Notes: generated from the sequence alone by a model not told the origin. Counted from the first letter of the stretch, positions 37,744 to 50,010 are shown. The stretch: DNA of 64,000 bases from Mycobacterium interjectum (GCA_002102225.1 LQPB01000052.1:61621-125620); one strand, 5' to 3'. Translations and numbers: made by a program.

Positions 37744-38160
37744 TCAGGCCAACAGAGGCTGCAGCGCCGAACGCAGGTCCGCGGCCTTGGGCACCCCGGA
37801 GGCGCGGTACCGCTGTCGTCCCTCGACATCGAAGATCAGCGTGGTGGGCAGCGACAGCACCGAGAAGCGCCGGGCCGTCGCCGGGTTGGCGTCCAGGTCG
37901 ATCTCGACGTGGGCTACCTCGGCCATGTCCTCGCAGACCTGGCCGACCACCCGGCGAACACGATCGCAGGGCCCGCACCATGGGGCGCTGAAGTGCACGA
38001 TGGTCGGCCCGCTTTGAGACAACGCCAGCTCGCCGGCGTCGGGCCCGCCGCCAGGATCGGCATGGATCTCGCGGACCCTTCCCGATGCGCGGGTCAACAG
38101 CCAACCGGCGACGGTAGCCACGGCGAGTGCTCCGACGATGGCCGCAAGCACGGTGATCAT
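37744..38160 (-). CDS. thiX: Membrane-anchored thioredoxin-like protein
   Basis: A 138-residue protein: an N-terminal membrane helix (LAAIVGALAVATVAGWLL) and a thioredoxin domain with the active site SAPWCGPCDRVR near 62 and the cis-Pro region LSLPTTLIF. It should reduce or isomerise disulphides, perhaps at the membrane surface. It corresponds to Rv0816c. Its ATG overlaps the lmeA stop by 4 nt, so it is in the lmeA transcript; 17 bp downstream begins the sulfur operon promoter. Confidence 0.87.
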   Translation of the reverse strand: MITVLAAIVGALAVATVAGWLLTRASGRVREIHADPGGGPDAGELALSQSGPTIVHFSAPWCGPCDRVRRVVGQVCEDMAEVAHVEIDLDANPATARRFSVLSLPTTLIFDVEGRQRYRASGVPKAADLRSALQPLLA

Positions 38161-38963
38161 GACTGCTTAAACCCTTCCAGGGTGAGCGTTACTCCCCGGG
38201 CGACCCCTTCGATGATGACGTCGGAGCCGCGCGCGCCCTCGGTCGTGGGCGCAACTCCGAACGGCAGCCGCTGGTTGGGCAGCCTGGTGCTGAACGCGCG
38301 GAGCACCGCATCCCGCTTGTCGTCCGGGACGGGCTGATCGGCGGTGTCGGGCCCGGTGAGGACGCCGGTCGGGGTGATCACCAGCGTCGCGGGGTCGTCG
38401 GGGGCGATGGAAAGGTCCGCCGAGACGCTGACCCGGTGCTCGAAGCCCGCCGCGTGCGGCGTGCCGCTGAACACCAACCCGTGGCTGTCGGAGATGCCCG
38501 ATGCGGTGACGCCGCCGGTCGCGGTGTTGGTTTCCCTGGGGGGCGCCTCCACCATCAGATCGCTGATGCCCAGGTAGCGGCCCAGGTGCGTCGAGTCGAT
38601 GATGATGCGGCTCTCCAGCCTGCCCACCGGCAGCTTCGCGTCGGGTCTGATCAGCCAGGACGCCTGCGTGAGGTCCACCGAGTACATGGTGGCTTCGAGG
38701 GTGGCCGTGCCGACCATCGTGTGATCGACGGCGTTGGCCTTGATCTCCAGCTGGTTGTAGTGGTGGCGCATCGCCTGCGGGATGAAGGGGAACGCCACGA
38801 TCGCGACGAACGGGTCGGAACCGAGATGCGCCACCCTGCGCACGCTGGTCGACAGCCGGTATTCGGCGTAGATGCTGGTTGCGTAGTCGGCGCCGACGGC
38901 GCCGACGACCGGTACGGCCACGGCGATCGCCGCCGCCGCCGCGCCGATCAGCACCTTGCGCAT
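38157..38963 (-). CDS. lmeA: LmeA-family periplasmic lipid-binding protein
   Basis: A 268-residue exported protein. Residues 1-25 are a signal peptide or anchor (GAAAAAIAVAVPVVGAVGA). The rest is the LmeA/DUF2993 domain (FPFIPQAMRHHYNQLEIKA in part, ISDLMVEAPPRE). LmeA (M. smegmatis MSMEG_5785, orthologue Rv0817c) binds phosphatidylinositol lipids and supports elongation of lipomannan in the cell envelope. Start ATG 38963, with GTG 38969 possible. It overlaps the thioredoxin gene by 4 nt and is divergent from glnR. Confidence 0.88.
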   Translation of the reverse strand: MRKVLIGAAAAAIAVAVPVVGAVGADYATSIYAEYRLSTSVRRVAHLGSDPFVAIVAFPFIPQAMRHHYNQLEIKANAVDHTMVGTATLEATMYSVDLTQASWLIRPDAKLPVGRLESRIIIDSTHLGRYLGISDLMVEAPPRETNTATGGVTASGISDSHGLVFSGTPHAAGFEHRVSVSADLSIAPDDPATLVITPTGVLTGPDTADQPVPDDKRDAVLRAFSTRLPNQRLPFGVAPTTEGARGSDVIIEGVARGVTLTLEGFKQS

Positions 38964-39089
38964 CCGCACATTGTCGCGTAATCCGCTGGCCACCGTGTCG
39001 CCGGCCGCCCGGTGGCGGGGCTCACACTGCCACCCACCCCACCCCGAAAAGGCAGGTGGCACGTTATCGTTACATGACCTGGCAACTAA

Positions 39090-40838
<1,749 letters not shown>

Positions 40839-40848
40839 CGGGCCGATC

Positions 40849-40870
40849 GTTCACCCGGCATTCATCTCAA
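40849..40870 (+). promoter_or_regulatory. PHO-box-like direct repeat upstream of pstS
   Basis: GTTCACCCGGC at 40849-40859 and ATTCATCTCAA at 40860-40870 are two adjacent 11 nt units. The first matches fully the actinobacterial PHO-box unit (GTTCAYYYRGC type), the second partly. In mycobacteria RegX3 binds such repeats under phosphate shortage. The position, 116 bp before the pstS start, fits activation of the pst operon. Confidence 0.7.
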
Positions 40871-40985
40871 CCGAGTTGTGTGGGCAGCACCGACGCATAC
40901 TTTCGCGGCGAGTTGGCTACCTCCCTTGGGGACGGCCGGCGGCGCCTGCATGCGTCGGGGGGAGCGCGTCAAGAAAGCGAGATCG

Positions 40986-42110
40986 GTGAGGCTCGACGGG
41001 GAGGGCAGGGCGTTGGCGGCCGCGGTGTTGGCGCTGGCGATCTGCGGTGCGACGTTGACCGCGTGCGGCGGCGACGACAACCGCCGCGGCGCGTCGACGG
41101 CCGCGATCTCCGGGTTGGCCGACACGGCGGGCTGCGCCGGCAAGAATGGCCTGACGGCGGAGGGCTCGACCGCCCAGCAGAACGCGATGTCGGTGTTCAA
41201 CCAGGTGTGGGGGCAGTCCTGCCCGGGCAAGGCGGTGGCGTACAACCCCACCGGGTCGGGCGCCGGCCGCGAGCAGTTCATCGCCGGCCACGTCGATTTC
41301 GCGGGATCCGACTCGCCGCTGGTCGCCGACCAGATCGGCCCGGCCGCCAAACGCTGCGACGGAAACCCCGCTTGGGACCTACCACTGGTGTTCGGGCCGG
41401 TCGCCCTCGTGTACAACCTGCCGGGCGTGCCGAAGTTGGTGCTCAGCAGTGATGCCCTCGCCAAGGTCTTCAGCGGCAGGATCACCGCGTGGAACGACCC
41501 GATACTGGCGGCGCTCAATCCCGGCGTGGCGCTGCCGGACACCAAGATCGTGCCGATCTACCGAGCGGACTCGTCGGGAACGACCGACAACGTCCAGAAG
41601 TATCTGACGGCCGCCGCGCCGCAGAGCTGGACCCGCGGGGTGGGCACCGAGTTCCAGGGCGGCGTCGGCGAAGGGGCCACGAAGTCGGCGGGAGTGATCC
41701 AGGCCGTGCGGGTCACCGCGGGCGCGATCGGCTACGTCGAGAAGGGGTTCGCCGACCAAGCCGGCATGCCGTACGCCCTGATCGACACGGGTAACGGCGT
41801 GGTGCCGCTGACCAACGACACCGCCGCCAAGGCCACCCAGGCGGCCACCTTCGTGGCCGACGGCAACGATCTGGTACTCGACCTGTCCCCGATGTACACC
41901 GCTGAGCGGGCGGATTCCTACCCGTTGGTGCTGGCCAGCTACGAGATCGTGTGCTCGAGCGGCTACGACACGGACACCTCGGCGGCGATCAAGTCGTTTC
42001 TGAGCGCGGCCGCGACCAACGGGCAGGGCGGTCTTACGTCCGCCGGTTATGTGCCGTTGCCCGATAAAGTCAGGGAGCGATTGGTTACCGCGATCAACGC
42101 GATCCGGTAG
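40986..42110 (+). CDS. pstS: Phosphate-binding lipoprotein PstS
   Basis: A 374-residue periplasmic phosphate-binding protein. The lipoprotein signal ends ICGATLTACGG, so the Cys near residue 27 is acylated. Phosphate-contacting blocks are TAEGSTAQQNAM, NPTGSGAGREQF and YRADSSGTTD. GTG at 40986 gives a normal-length signal; ATG at 40950 would add 12 residues. It is the first gene of pstSCAB, with a PHO-box-like repeat upstream. Confidence 0.93.
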   Translation: MRLDGEGRALAAAVLALAICGATLTACGGDDNRRGASTAAISGLADTAGCAGKNGLTAEGSTAQQNAMSVFNQVWGQSCPGKAVAYNPTGSGAGREQFIAGHVDFAGSDSPLVADQIGPAAKRCDGNPAWDLPLVFGPVALVYNLPGVPKLVLSSDALAKVFSGRITAWNDPILAALNPGVALPDTKIVPIYRADSSGTTDNVQKYLTAAAPQSWTRGVGTEFQGGVGEGATKSAGVIQAVRVTAGAIGYVEKGFADQAGMPYALIDTGNGVVPLTNDTAAKATQAATFVADGNDLVLDLSPMYTAERADSYPLVLASYEIVCSSGYDTDTSAAIKSFLSAAATNGQGGLTSAGYVPLPDKVRERLVTAINAIR

Positions 42111-42154
42111 CCGGCGGGCGCAAGGAGCGACAGCAGGACTGTGACGGGATCACA

Positions 42155-43192
42155 GTGATAACGCCAGACCCATCCGCTGCGGGTTCGGGTGCGGTCGTGG
42201 CCGCGCCCTTTCCCGAGTCGCCGGTGGTGCCGATCAGCCCGTGGGGGCGCGCCCAGCCGCGCCCGGGGGACAAGGTTTTTCGCTGGCTGGCGCAAGGTTC
42301 CGGGGTTTTGATCGTGGTGCTGATCGCCGCGATCGGGGGCTTCCTGTTGCTGCGCGCGATCCCGGCCTTGCAGCGCAACCGGGAGAACTTTTTCAGCTAC
42401 GACGGCAACTGGGTCACCACCGACACCTCGGCCATGCACTTCGGAATCCTCGAGCTGGTCCAGGTGACCGTGTTCGTGTCGGCGTTCGCCTTGATGCTGG
42501 CCATGCCGATCGCCTTGGGCGTTGCGCTGTTCATCACGCACTACGCTCCGCGCCGGGTCGCCGCGCCGCTGGCCTACGCGGTCGACCTGCTCGCCGCGGT
42601 CCCCTCGATCGTCTACGGCGTGTGGGGCCTGTACGTGCTGGCCCCGCAGCTGCGACCCGTCGCCACCTGGCTGAATCACACCCTCGGCTGGTGGTTCCTG
42701 TTCGCCACCGGCAACGCGTCGGTCGCGGGGGGCGGGACCGTCTTCACTGGCGGGATCGTGTTGGCGGTGATGATCCTGCCGATCGTCACCGCGGTCACCC
42801 GCGAGGTGTTCATGCAAACCCCGAACGACGAGATCGAGGCCGCGCTGGCGCTCGGCGCCACCCGCTGGGAAGTGATCAGGACGATCGTGCTGCCGTTCGG
42901 GCTATCCGGGTACGTCAGCGGCGCGCTGCTGGGCCTGGGCCGTGCCCTCGGCGAGACGGTCGCGCTGCTGATCATCCTGCGGGGCACCCAGGCCGCGTTC
43001 GGCTGGTCGCTGTTCGACGGCGGGTCGACCTTCGCGACCAAGATCGCGGGCGCCGCCTCGGAATTCGACGACCGCTACCAGGCCGGTGCCTATATCGCCG
43101 CGGGACTGGCGCTGTTCGTGCTCACCTTCCTCGTCGACGCCCTGGCTCGCTATGCCGTCGCGGGCGCCCGCAACACGCGGGGGGACCGATGA
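42155..43192 (+). CDS. pstC: Phosphate ABC transporter permease PstC
   Basis: A 345-residue inner-membrane permease with six or seven helices. The EAA loop that contacts PstB is EIEAALALGATRWEVIRTIVLP, recognised in the part EAALALGATRWEVI near 230. GTG at 42155, 44 bp after pstS. Its 3' end overlaps pstA by 4 nt. With PstA it forms the channel for phosphate. Confidence 0.93.
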   Translation: MITPDPSAAGSGAVVAAPFPESPVVPISPWGRAQPRPGDKVFRWLAQGSGVLIVVLIAAIGGFLLLRAIPALQRNRENFFSYDGNWVTTDTSAMHFGILELVQVTVFVSAFALMLAMPIALGVALFITHYAPRRVAAPLAYAVDLLAAVPSIVYGVWGLYVLAPQLRPVATWLNHTLGWWFLFATGNASVAGGGTVFTGGIVLAVMILPIVTAVTREVFMQTPNDEIEAALALGATRWEVIRTIVLPFGLSGYVSGALLGLGRALGETVALLIILRGTQAAFGWSLFDGGSTFATKIAGAASEFDDRYQAGAYIAAGLALFVLTFLVDALARYAVAGARNTRGDR

Positions 43193-44103
43193 CCTCGATG
43201 CTGGACCGCCCCCTCAAGCCGCGGGCCTTCCCGGCGATCGGCCGCCGTCGCCGCGCGGCCAACACGCTGGCGACCGCCCTGATGACGCTGTCGATGGCGA
43301 TCGCCGTGACACCGTTGCTGTTGGTGCTCGGCACGGTCATTGCCAAGGGGTTCAAGGCGATTGCCACGACCGCATGGTGGACGCATTCGCAGGCGGGCAT
43401 GACGGCCTTCGTGGCGGGCGGCGGCGCCTACCACGCGATGGTCGGCACGCTGTTGCAAGGACTGGTGTGCGCGGTCATCTCCGTGCCGATCGGGATCATG
43501 GTGGCGATCTACCTCGTCGAGTACGGTGGCGGCACCGCCCTGGGCCGGCTGGCCACGTTCATGGTGGACATCCTCGCCGGCGTTCCCTCGATCGTGGCGG
43601 CGTTGTTCTGCTACGCGCTGTGGGTGGCGACGCTGGGGCTGCCCCGCTCCGGTTTCGCGGTGTCCCTGGCCCTCGTCTTGCTGATGATTCCGGTGATCGT
43701 GCGGGCCACCGAGGAGATGCTGCGGATCGTTCCGATCGACCTCCGCGAGGCCAGCTACGCGCTGGGGATCCCGAAGTGGAAGACGATCGCGAGGGTCGTC
43801 CTGCCCAGCGGGTTGTCCGGCATCATCACCGGGATCCTGCTGGCGGTGGCTAGAGTGATGGGTGAGACGGCGCCGCTGCTGATTCTGATCGGTTATTCAC
43901 AATCAATGAACTTCAACGTTTTCCACGGGTTCATGGGGTCGCTGCCCGGCATGATGTATAACCAGACATCGGCGGGCGCGGGCATCGACCCGGTGCCCAC
44001 GGATCGGTTGTGGGGTGCCGCGTTGACCCTCATCCTGGTGATCGCGATCATCAATGCCGGGGCGAGGGTGATCGCGCGAAGGTATGCCCCCAAGAAGGCG
44101 TAG
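43189..44103 (+). CDS. pstA: Phosphate ABC transporter permease PstA
   Basis: A 304-residue permease with six helices. The EAA loop is DLREASYALGIPKWKT near 185 and the conserved GETAPLLILIG follows. ATG at 43189 overlaps the pstC stop (ATGA). Longer versions of the frame run upstream through pstC but are non-coding. Function is paired with PstC. Confidence 0.93.
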   Translation: MTSMLDRPLKPRAFPAIGRRRRAANTLATALMTLSMAIAVTPLLLVLGTVIAKGFKAIATTAWWTHSQAGMTAFVAGGGAYHAMVGTLLQGLVCAVISVPIGIMVAIYLVEYGGGTALGRLATFMVDILAGVPSIVAALFCYALWVATLGLPRSGFAVSLALVLLMIPVIVRATEEMLRIVPIDLREASYALGIPKWKTIARVVLPSGLSGIITGILLAVARVMGETAPLLILIGYSQSMNFNVFHGFMGSLPGMMYNQTSAGAGIDPVPTDRLWGAALTLILVIAIINAGARVIARRYAPKKA

Positions 44104-44115
44104 GCAGGAGCAGTA

Positions 44116-44892
44116 GTGGCCAAGCGGTTGGACCTCAAAGCCGTCAACATCTATTACGGGTCGTTCCAGGCGGTCGCGGATGTGACGTTGTCGGTTCTGC
44201 CCCGCAGCGTGACCGCGTTCATCGGCCCATCGGGCTGCGGCAAGACCACCGTCCTGCGCACGCTGAACCGGATGCACGAGGTGATTCCGGGCGCCCGGGT
44301 TGAGGGCAGCGTGCTGCTCGACGACCAAGACATCTACGGCCCCGGTATCGATCCGGTCGGGGTGCGCCGCGCGATCGGGATGGTCTTCCAGCGGCCGAAC
44401 CCGTTCCCCGCCATGTCAATTCGCGACAACGTCGTCGCCGGCTTGAAGCTGCAAGGGGTGCGCAACCGCAAGCTGCTCGACGAGACGGCCGAATACTCGC
44501 TGCGCGGTGCCAACCTGTGGGACGAGGTCAAGGATCGGTTGGACAAGCCGGGCGGCGGGCTGTCGGGCGGTCAACAGCAGCGCCTGTGCATCGCGCGCGC
44601 CATCGCCGTGCAACCCGATGTGTTGCTGATGGACGAGCCCTGCTCCGCGCTCGACCCGATCTCGACGATGGCCATCGAGGAATTGATCAGCGAGCTCAAG
44701 CAGGACTACACGATCGTCATCGTCACCCACAACATGCAGCAGGCGGCCCGCGTGAGCGACCTGACGGCGTTTTTCAACCTGGAGGCCGTCGGAAAGCCCG
44801 GCCGGCTGGTCGAAATCGACGACACCGAAAAGATCTTTTCTAACCCGACCCAGAAGGCGACCGAGGACTACATCTCGGGCCGCTTCGGCTAG
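44116..44892 (+). CDS. pstB: Phosphate ABC transporter ATPase PstB (PhoT)
   Basis: A 258-residue ABC ATPase. Walker [10 protein letters not shown] is near 36, Q-loop FQRPNPFP near 95, signature LSGGQQQRL near 152, Walker [13 protein letters not shown] near 172 and switch His in VTHNMQQ. It corresponds to Rv0820 (phoT). GTG at 44116 follows GGAGCAG. The last 4 bp overlap the convergent phoU gene. Confidence 0.95.
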   Translation: MAKRLDLKAVNIYYGSFQAVADVTLSVLPRSVTAFIGPSGCGKTTVLRTLNRMHEVIPGARVEGSVLLDDQDIYGPGIDPVGVRRAIGMVFQRPNPFPAMSIRDNVVAGLKLQGVRNRKLLDETAEYSLRGANLWDEVKDRLDKPGGGLSGGQQQRLCIARAIAVQPDVLLMDEPCSALDPISTMAIEELISELKQDYTIVIVTHNMQQAARVSDLTAFFNLEAVGKPGRLVEIDDTEKIFSNPTQKATEDYISGRFG

Positions 44893-45557
44893 CTCGTCAG
44901 TGGTTTCGTGTCGTCCTCGGGCAGCCTGCCCGTCGCCTGGAAAATGACGCGCCGCGCCACTTCCACCGCGTGGTCGGCGAAGCGCTCGTAGAACCGGCCC
45001 AGCAACGTCACATCGACGGCCGCCGCCACACCGTGCTTCCATTCCCGGTCCATCAGCACCGAGAACAGGTGGCGGTGCAGGTCGTCCATCGCATCGTCTT
45101 CTTCTCGGATCCGCGCGGCCTTCTCCGGATCGCGGGACAACACCACCTCTTGCGCGCTATTGCCCAATTCCACTGCGACTCTGCCCATTTCGGCGAAATA
45201 CCCGTTGACCTCTTCGGGCAGCGCGTGCTGTGGATGCCGTCGGCGGGCGATCTTGGCGACGTGCAGGGCCAGCGCGCCCATGCGGTCGATGTCCGCCACC
45301 ATCTGGATGGCGCTGACGATGGACCTGAGGTCACCGGCGACCGGCGCCTGTAAGGCCAGCAATACGAAGGCGCTTTCCTCGGCTTGCGCGCTCAGCGTCG
45401 CGATCTTTTCGTGGTCGGAAATCACTTGTTCGGCCAGCACCAGATCGGCCTGCAGCAGGGCTTGGGTTGCCCGCTCCATGGCGATCCCGGCCAGCCCGCA
45501 CATGTCGCCGAGGCGCCCGGATAACTCCGAAAGCTGCTCGTGGTAGGCGGTCCGCAT
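44889..45557 (-). CDS. phoY2: Phosphate-signalling protein PhoU (PhoY2-like)
   Basis: A 222-residue all-helical PhoU with two repeated three-helix bundles; acidic metal-binding stretches are seen in both halves ([18 protein letters not shown] in part, [17 protein letters not shown] in part). It links the Pst transporter to the SenX3-RegX3 system and represses the Pho response when phosphate is plentiful. It corresponds to Rv0821c. The gene is convergent with pstB, with a 4 bp overlap of stops. Confidence 0.94.
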   Translation of the reverse strand: MRTAYHEQLSELSGRLGDMCGLAGIAMERATQALLQADLVLAEQVISDHEKIATLSAQAEESAFVLLALQAPVAGDLRSIVSAIQMVADIDRMGALALHVAKIARRRHPQHALPEEVNGYFAEMGRVAVELGNSAQEVVLSRDPEKAARIREEDDAMDDLHRHLFSVLMDREWKHGVAAAVDVTLLGRFYERFADHAVEVARRVIFQATGRLPEDDTKPLTS

Positions 45558-45615
45558 GTCGCCAAGCCTACGTTCTCGACACGGGAAATGGTCGGCGCCG
45601 TACCGCCAAAATTCT

Positions 45616-47667
45616 TTACTCGCAGGTGGTGTCGGCCGCGTTGGTCACCGTCAGGTCGTCGGGCAGCTGGGTCGGCGCGTTGCCCGACCCGCGTTCTATC
45701 TGCATGCTGACCGAAGAGCCGGTCGGTGCCGGAGTGGCAACCGCGTTGAAGTCCGGGCCCAACACCACCTGGATGACCTGCCCGTAGCCGGAGACCCGTT
45801 GGACCTTCGCGTTGGCGAACGACGACGCCACCGTGGCGGCGGCCTGCTCGTTGCCCGGCGAGAACAACACCGTCGTCGTGTTGACCGAACTCGGGTAGTC
45901 ATCGGGCGTCATCACGTTGAAGCCGTGGTTCTTGAGCTGTTTGGTCGCGGTGGCCGCCAGCCCGCTCTGTGTCGTCGCATTGGACACCCGCACCGTGACG
46001 TCTTGCGGCGACGCGGTCGTCACCTGTTGGTGCTGAGCCTCGGGTGCCGCGGTGGGGGTCGGCGTCTTCTTGGTGGTGGGCGCCTTCGTCGCTCCCGAGG
46101 TGGGTGACGACCCGCCCAAAGGCTTGGCGTTCTGGTCGTTTTCCTCGGGCAGCGGGTCGTCGTTGATGATGGCGTCGAAGAGCGCCCGCATGTCGGCCAT
46201 CCGCGGCGGCTCATCGCCGTTCTGGTCCGTGACGCCGGTCGGCACCGTCACGAACGTCATGTGCCCGGCCGCCATGCCCTGCAACGACTGACCCAGCTGG
46301 ACCAGGTCCTTGGTCTTGACGTTGTCGACGGAAGTGAGGTTGATGAACATGTTGACGACGTTGTTGAGCTTGTTGAGGTCGAGCAACGTGTCCTCGGAGA
46401 TCAGCGATCGCAACAGCGACGACAAGAACAACTGCTGGCGTTTGATGCGGCCGTAGTCACCGTTGGTCTCGGTCGTCACCTGGCGGGCCCGCACGTAGTT
46501 CAACGCGGTTGCGCCGTCGAGGACTTGGCGTCCCGCGTGGTCGAGCACCGTGCCCAGTTCGTAGTCGTGCAGCGGGGTGCGGCTGCACACTTCGACGCCG
46601 CCGAGGGCGTCGACCATTTTGGCGAACCCGGCGAAGTCGACGGCGATGAACCGGTTGATGTTGAGGCCGGACAGCTTCTGGATCTCCTTGACCAGACATT
46701 TGGGGCCGCCGAACGCGTATGCGGAGTTCAGCTTGGTCTCGGTGTAGACCATCTTGGAACCCCAGGTCTTGGTCTTCTCGTCGTAGATCGGTCCGTACTT
46801 GCCGGTGTTGGGGTTGTAGGCCTCGCACTGGATCGGGGTGATCGCCAGGTCGCGGGGGAACGACACCGCGACCACGCGTTTCCGGTTCGCCGGGATGTTC
46901 ACCAGCATGACGGTGTCGGACCGCGCGCCATCGGCGTCGTCGGTGCTGCCGGCGCCCATGTCGGCATTTTCCCCGGCCCGCGAGTCGACGCCGACGATCA
47001 AGAAGTCCTCGTCGCCGTACTGCCCACCGGGATCCCGGATGTCGCTCGAATTCGGGTCGAGCGCGCTGATCATGTTGAGGCGGTTATTCTTCGACGCGCT
47101 CCATTGCCACGCGCCACCGGTCAGGGCCAGCGCCAGCACGGCGGCCAGGGCCGCCGCCGAGCGCGCGGCGACCCGTATCGGCCGCCGGCGGGACGTCGGC
47201 TTCGACTCGCGGCTGTTGGGCGCGCGCTCGGAATCCGGGGTGGCCGCCGAGGTGTCGAACTCGTCGTCGTTCGGGTAATGGGCGGCCTCGAGGTCCGGTA
47301 GTTCCGCGGCGGCGTCGAGCGAATACGCCGGGGTCTCGATCACCTGGGTGTCCTGCAGCTCGACGGGCAGACCCGGCGCGTTTTCGGCGGGTTCGGCGTC
47401 GGAGGCGGCGCGGCGGTGGCTGGGCCGGGCGGCGCTGGGCGCCCCGACCTTGGCGATCAGATCGGCGACCGTGAGCCCACCGTCGGCGTGGCAGCCCGCT
47501 TTTTCCGGCTCTTCGGCCGCGGGCTCGATCAACGCCGGCTCGGCCTGCCATCGGTGAACGCCGTCATCGGCCGGTGCTTCGGCGAACCGTTCCCACGGGG
47601 CCGAGCCCAGTCGTGGTTGCGGGGTGCGCCGATGGTCAAGAGTGGCGTCAGTGCCGCCATCACTCAT
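45616..47667 (-). CDS. LytR-CpsA-Psr (LCP) family cell-wall ligase
   Basis: A 683-residue type II membrane protein, orthologue of Rv0822c. A long acidic cytosolic part (1-165) precedes a membrane helix ([19 protein letters not shown] near 170-190). The LCP domain (about 220-420) has the conserved Arg/Asp set [17 protein letters not shown] and [13 protein letters not shown]. After a Thr/Pro linker comes a LytR_C domain (about 555-650). LCP proteins join arabinogalactan or other polymers to peptidoglycan. The unusually long N-terminus suggests phosphorylation or partner binding. Confidence 0.9.
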   Translation of the reverse strand: MSDGGTDATLDHRRTPQPRLGSAPWERFAEAPADDGVHRWQAEPALIEPAAEEPEKAGCHADGGLTVADLIAKVGAPSAARPSHRRAASDAEPAENAPGLPVELQDTQVIETPAYSLDAAAELPDLEAAHYPNDDEFDTSAATPDSERAPNSRESKPTSRRRPIRVAARSAAALAAVLALALTGGAWQWSASKNNRLNMISALDPNSSDIRDPGGQYGDEDFLIVGVDSRAGENADMGAGSTDDADGARSDTVMLVNIPANRKRVVAVSFPRDLAITPIQCEAYNPNTGKYGPIYDEKTKTWGSKMVYTETKLNSAYAFGGPKCLVKEIQKLSGLNINRFIAVDFAGFAKMVDALGGVEVCSRTPLHDYELGTVLDHAGRQVLDGATALNYVRARQVTTETNGDYGRIKRQQLFLSSLLRSLISEDTLLDLNKLNNVVNMFINLTSVDNVKTKDLVQLGQSLQGMAAGHMTFVTVPTGVTDQNGDEPPRMADMRALFDAIINDDPLPEENDQNAKPLGGSSPTSGATKAPTTKKTPTPTAAPEAQHQQVTTASPQDVTVRVSNATTQSGLAATATKQLKNHGFNVMTPDDYPSSVNTTTVLFSPGNEQAAATVASSFANAKVQRVSGYGQVIQVVLGPDFNAVATPAPTGSSVSMQIERGSGNAPTQLPDDLTVTNAADTTCE

Positions 47668-47832
47668 GTCCTATCGGCCTCCGAAGCTCTCATGCGACGG
47701 TAGGGGAGCCCGTACGCAAATCCCAGCGCGCTCCCGCAGCGGCACCAAACCGACCCCCACGGAAGCGCAATGCGGCAAGGTCCACATCGTACTGAGTTAT
47801 CGGTCCCGAAGCGATTTCGAGCGTGTTAACGC

Positions 47833-48966
47833 TCAGCCACCCGAGTGCATCACGTCCGCCCCGGCCGGCACCGTGCAGTCGTCCGGGTCGGTCAGCCAGC
47901 CTTCGGGCAGCGTCACGCGGGCCGGTGAACCCTGTCGGCCGCGAGGGCCGGTCGCCGAGTCCGGGAAGGGCACCGAGCCGTCCAATCGGCCGAGCAGCGT
48001 GTCGAGTTCGTCCAGCGTCGTGACCATCGCCAGCGCCCGGCGCAATTCCGATCCGGCGGGGAAGCCGTGCAGGTACCAGGCGATGTGCTTGCGGATGTCG
48101 CGCATGCCCTTGTCCTCGCCGAAATGCGCCGCCAGCAGCCTGCCGTGCCGGCGCATGATGTCGGCGACCTCGCCCAGCGTGGGAGGGGTCGGAGCCGGCC
48201 GGTCGGTGAACGCGGCCGACAGCTCGGCGAACAGCCACGGCCGGCCCAGGCAGCCGCGGCCGATGACCACGCCGTCGCAACCCGTGGAGGCCATCATCGC
48301 CAGCGCGTCGCTGGGGTCATAGATGTCGCCGTTGCCCAGCACCGGGATGGTCCGCACCTGCTGCTTGAGCTGCGCGATCTGTTCCCAATCGGCGGTGCCG
48401 GAGTAGCGCTGCGCCGCCGTGCGGGCGTGCAGGGCGACCGCGGCGGCCCCCTCGGCTTCGGCGATGCGGCCGGCGTCCAGGTGCGTGTGGTGCTCGTCGT
48501 CGATGCCGATGCGGAACTTGACGGTCACCGGTATCCGGGTGCCCTCGGTGGCCCGCACGGCGGCCGCGACGATCTGACCGAACAGCCGCCGCTTGAACGG
48601 CAGCGCCGCCCCGCCACCACGCTTGGTGACCTTGGGCACCGGGCAGCCGAAATTCATGTCGATGTGATCGGCGAGGTTCTCGTCGGCGATCATCCGCGCG
48701 GCCGCGTAGGTGGTCGCCGGGTCGACGGTGTAGAGCTGCAGCGAGCGGGGCGACTCGTCCGGCGCGAACGTGGTCATGTGCATGGTGACCGGATGCCGCT
48801 CGACGAGGGCGCGAGCGGTCACCATCTCGCAGACGTACAGGCCGCTGACCGTGCCGACCTTCGACAGTTCCAGCTCGCGACACAGCGTCCGGAACGCGAC
48901 GTTCGTCACGCCGGCCATCGGCGCCAGCACCACCGGGCTGGCCAGCGTGATCGGACCGATGCGCAC
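47833..48966 (-). CDS. dus: tRNA-dihydrouridine synthase
   Basis: A 377-residue FMN enzyme that reduces uridines in the tRNA D-loop. Motifs: PMAGVTNVAFRTLC near 15, the catalytic Cys in MNFGCPVPKVTKRG near 105, KFRIGIDD near 140 and the phosphate-binding NGDIYDP and GVVIGRGCLGRPW. Corresponds to Rv0823c. GTG at 48966 comes 3 bp after the desA1 stop, so the two are one transcript. A small hairpin GAGCG-CGCTC (47819-47834) overlaps its stop. Confidence 0.93.
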   Translation of the reverse strand: MRIGPITLASPVVLAPMAGVTNVAFRTLCRELELSKVGTVSGLYVCEMVTARALVERHPVTMHMTTFAPDESPRSLQLYTVDPATTYAAARMIADENLADHIDMNFGCPVPKVTKRGGGAALPFKRRLFGQIVAAAVRATEGTRIPVTVKFRIGIDDEHHTHLDAGRIAEAEGAAAVALHARTAAQRYSGTADWEQIAQLKQQVRTIPVLGNGDIYDPSDALAMMASTGCDGVVIGRGCLGRPWLFAELSAAFTDRPAPTPPTLGEVADIMRRHGRLLAAHFGEDKGMRDIRKHIAWYLHGFPAGSELRRALAMVTTLDELDTLLGRLDGSVPFPDSATGPRGRQGSPARVTLPEGWLTDPDDCTVPAGADVMHSGG

Positions 48967-48969
48967 GGA

Positions 48970-49992
48970 CTACCGGCGGCTCATCGCCAGCTTGCCAGCG
49001 GTCTGATGTAGCTCGAATGCCGTGGTCCTCTTGCCCGTGCGGGCCTCCCGATCGAGTTGGCGCTGCTTGGAGACCTCGAACTTGTCGCAGGAGGCCTCGA
49101 GCTCCTTGATCAGCAGTGCAAGGTCCTCGCGCAACTCGGCCGCCTCACCGGTGATGTCCTCGCGCTCGAAGAAGCGCCATTTCTTCAGGATCGGCATGAC
49201 GACGTCGTCGAGGTGGATGCGGGGGTCGTACACGCCTCCCATGGCGATCAACACGGCTTTGCGCCGGAATTCAGGTACCTGGAAGCCGGGCATCTGGAAG
49301 TTGCGCAGGATCTTGTGCAGCGACCTCGTCGCCTGGTTGGGATCGATCTCGAACCCGGCCTCGCTGACGTCGCGGTAGAAGATCATGTGCAGGTTCTCGT
49401 CGGCCGAGATTTTGGCGAGCATCTGGTCTGCGATCGGCTCGTTGCAGGCCTTACCGGTGTTGCGGTGCGAAATCCTGGTCGCCAGCTCCTGGAACGTGAC
49501 ATAGATGACCGAATCGAACAGGCTCTCGGCGAACAGGTCTTCACGAACCTGGTGGTTCTGGCCCGGGCTGAAACCGCGGTTCACCACCTCGATGCGCAGC
49601 TTCTCCAACTCGACCGGGTCGACGGCGCGGGTCACCACCAGGTAGTCGCGCAGCGCGATCCCGTGCCGGTTCTCCTCGGCGGTCCAACGGTTGACCCACT
49701 GCCCCCAGGCGCCGTCCATGCCGAAGTTCATCGCGATTTCGCGGTGATAGGAGGGCAGATTGTCTTCCGTCATCAGATTCTGCACCATCGCCACCTGGGC
49801 GAGGTCGGAGAGCTTGCTCTGTCCGGGGTCCCAATCCTGACCGCCGAGCGCGTAGAAGTTCTTGCCGTCCGACCACGGAATGTAGTCGTGCGGGTTCCAG
49901 TCCTTGTGCACGCTCTCGTGCCGGTTGAGGTATTTCTCGACCACCGGCTCCAGTTCGTGCAGCAGCTGTAGGTCGGTCAGCTGGGCTGACAT
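48970..49992 (-). CDS. desA1: Acyl-ACP desaturase DesA1
   Basis: A 340-residue soluble di-iron desaturase. The two iron motifs are EENRHG near 106 and DENLHM near 192. DesA1 (Rv0824c) is essential in mycobacteria and introduces a double bond during mycolic acid synthesis. ATG at 49992 has GGAGGGG upstream. An imperfect palindrome at 50011-50029 is a candidate operator of the TetR-type regulator MadR. Confidence 0.94.
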   Translation of the reverse strand: MSAQLTDLQLLHELEPVVEKYLNRHESVHKDWNPHDYIPWSDGKNFYALGGQDWDPGQSKLSDLAQVAMVQNLMTEDNLPSYHREIAMNFGMDGAWGQWVNRWTAEENRHGIALRDYLVVTRAVDPVELEKLRIEVVNRGFSPGQNHQVREDLFAESLFDSVIYVTFQELATRISHRNTGKACNEPIADQMLAKISADENLHMIFYRDVSEAGFEIDPNQATRSLHKILRNFQMPGFQVPEFRRKAVLIAMGGVYDPRIHLDDVVMPILKKWRFFEREDITGEAAELREDLALLIKELEASCDKFEVSKQRQLDREARTGKRTTAFELHQTAGKLAMSRR

Positions 49993-50010
49993 GGCCCCTC
50001 CAGTTATCTG

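Noticed and set aside
42241..43188. An N-terminal extension of pstA through pstC
   Set aside because: The extension is the out-of-frame reading of pstC; the real start overlaps the pstC stop at 43189.
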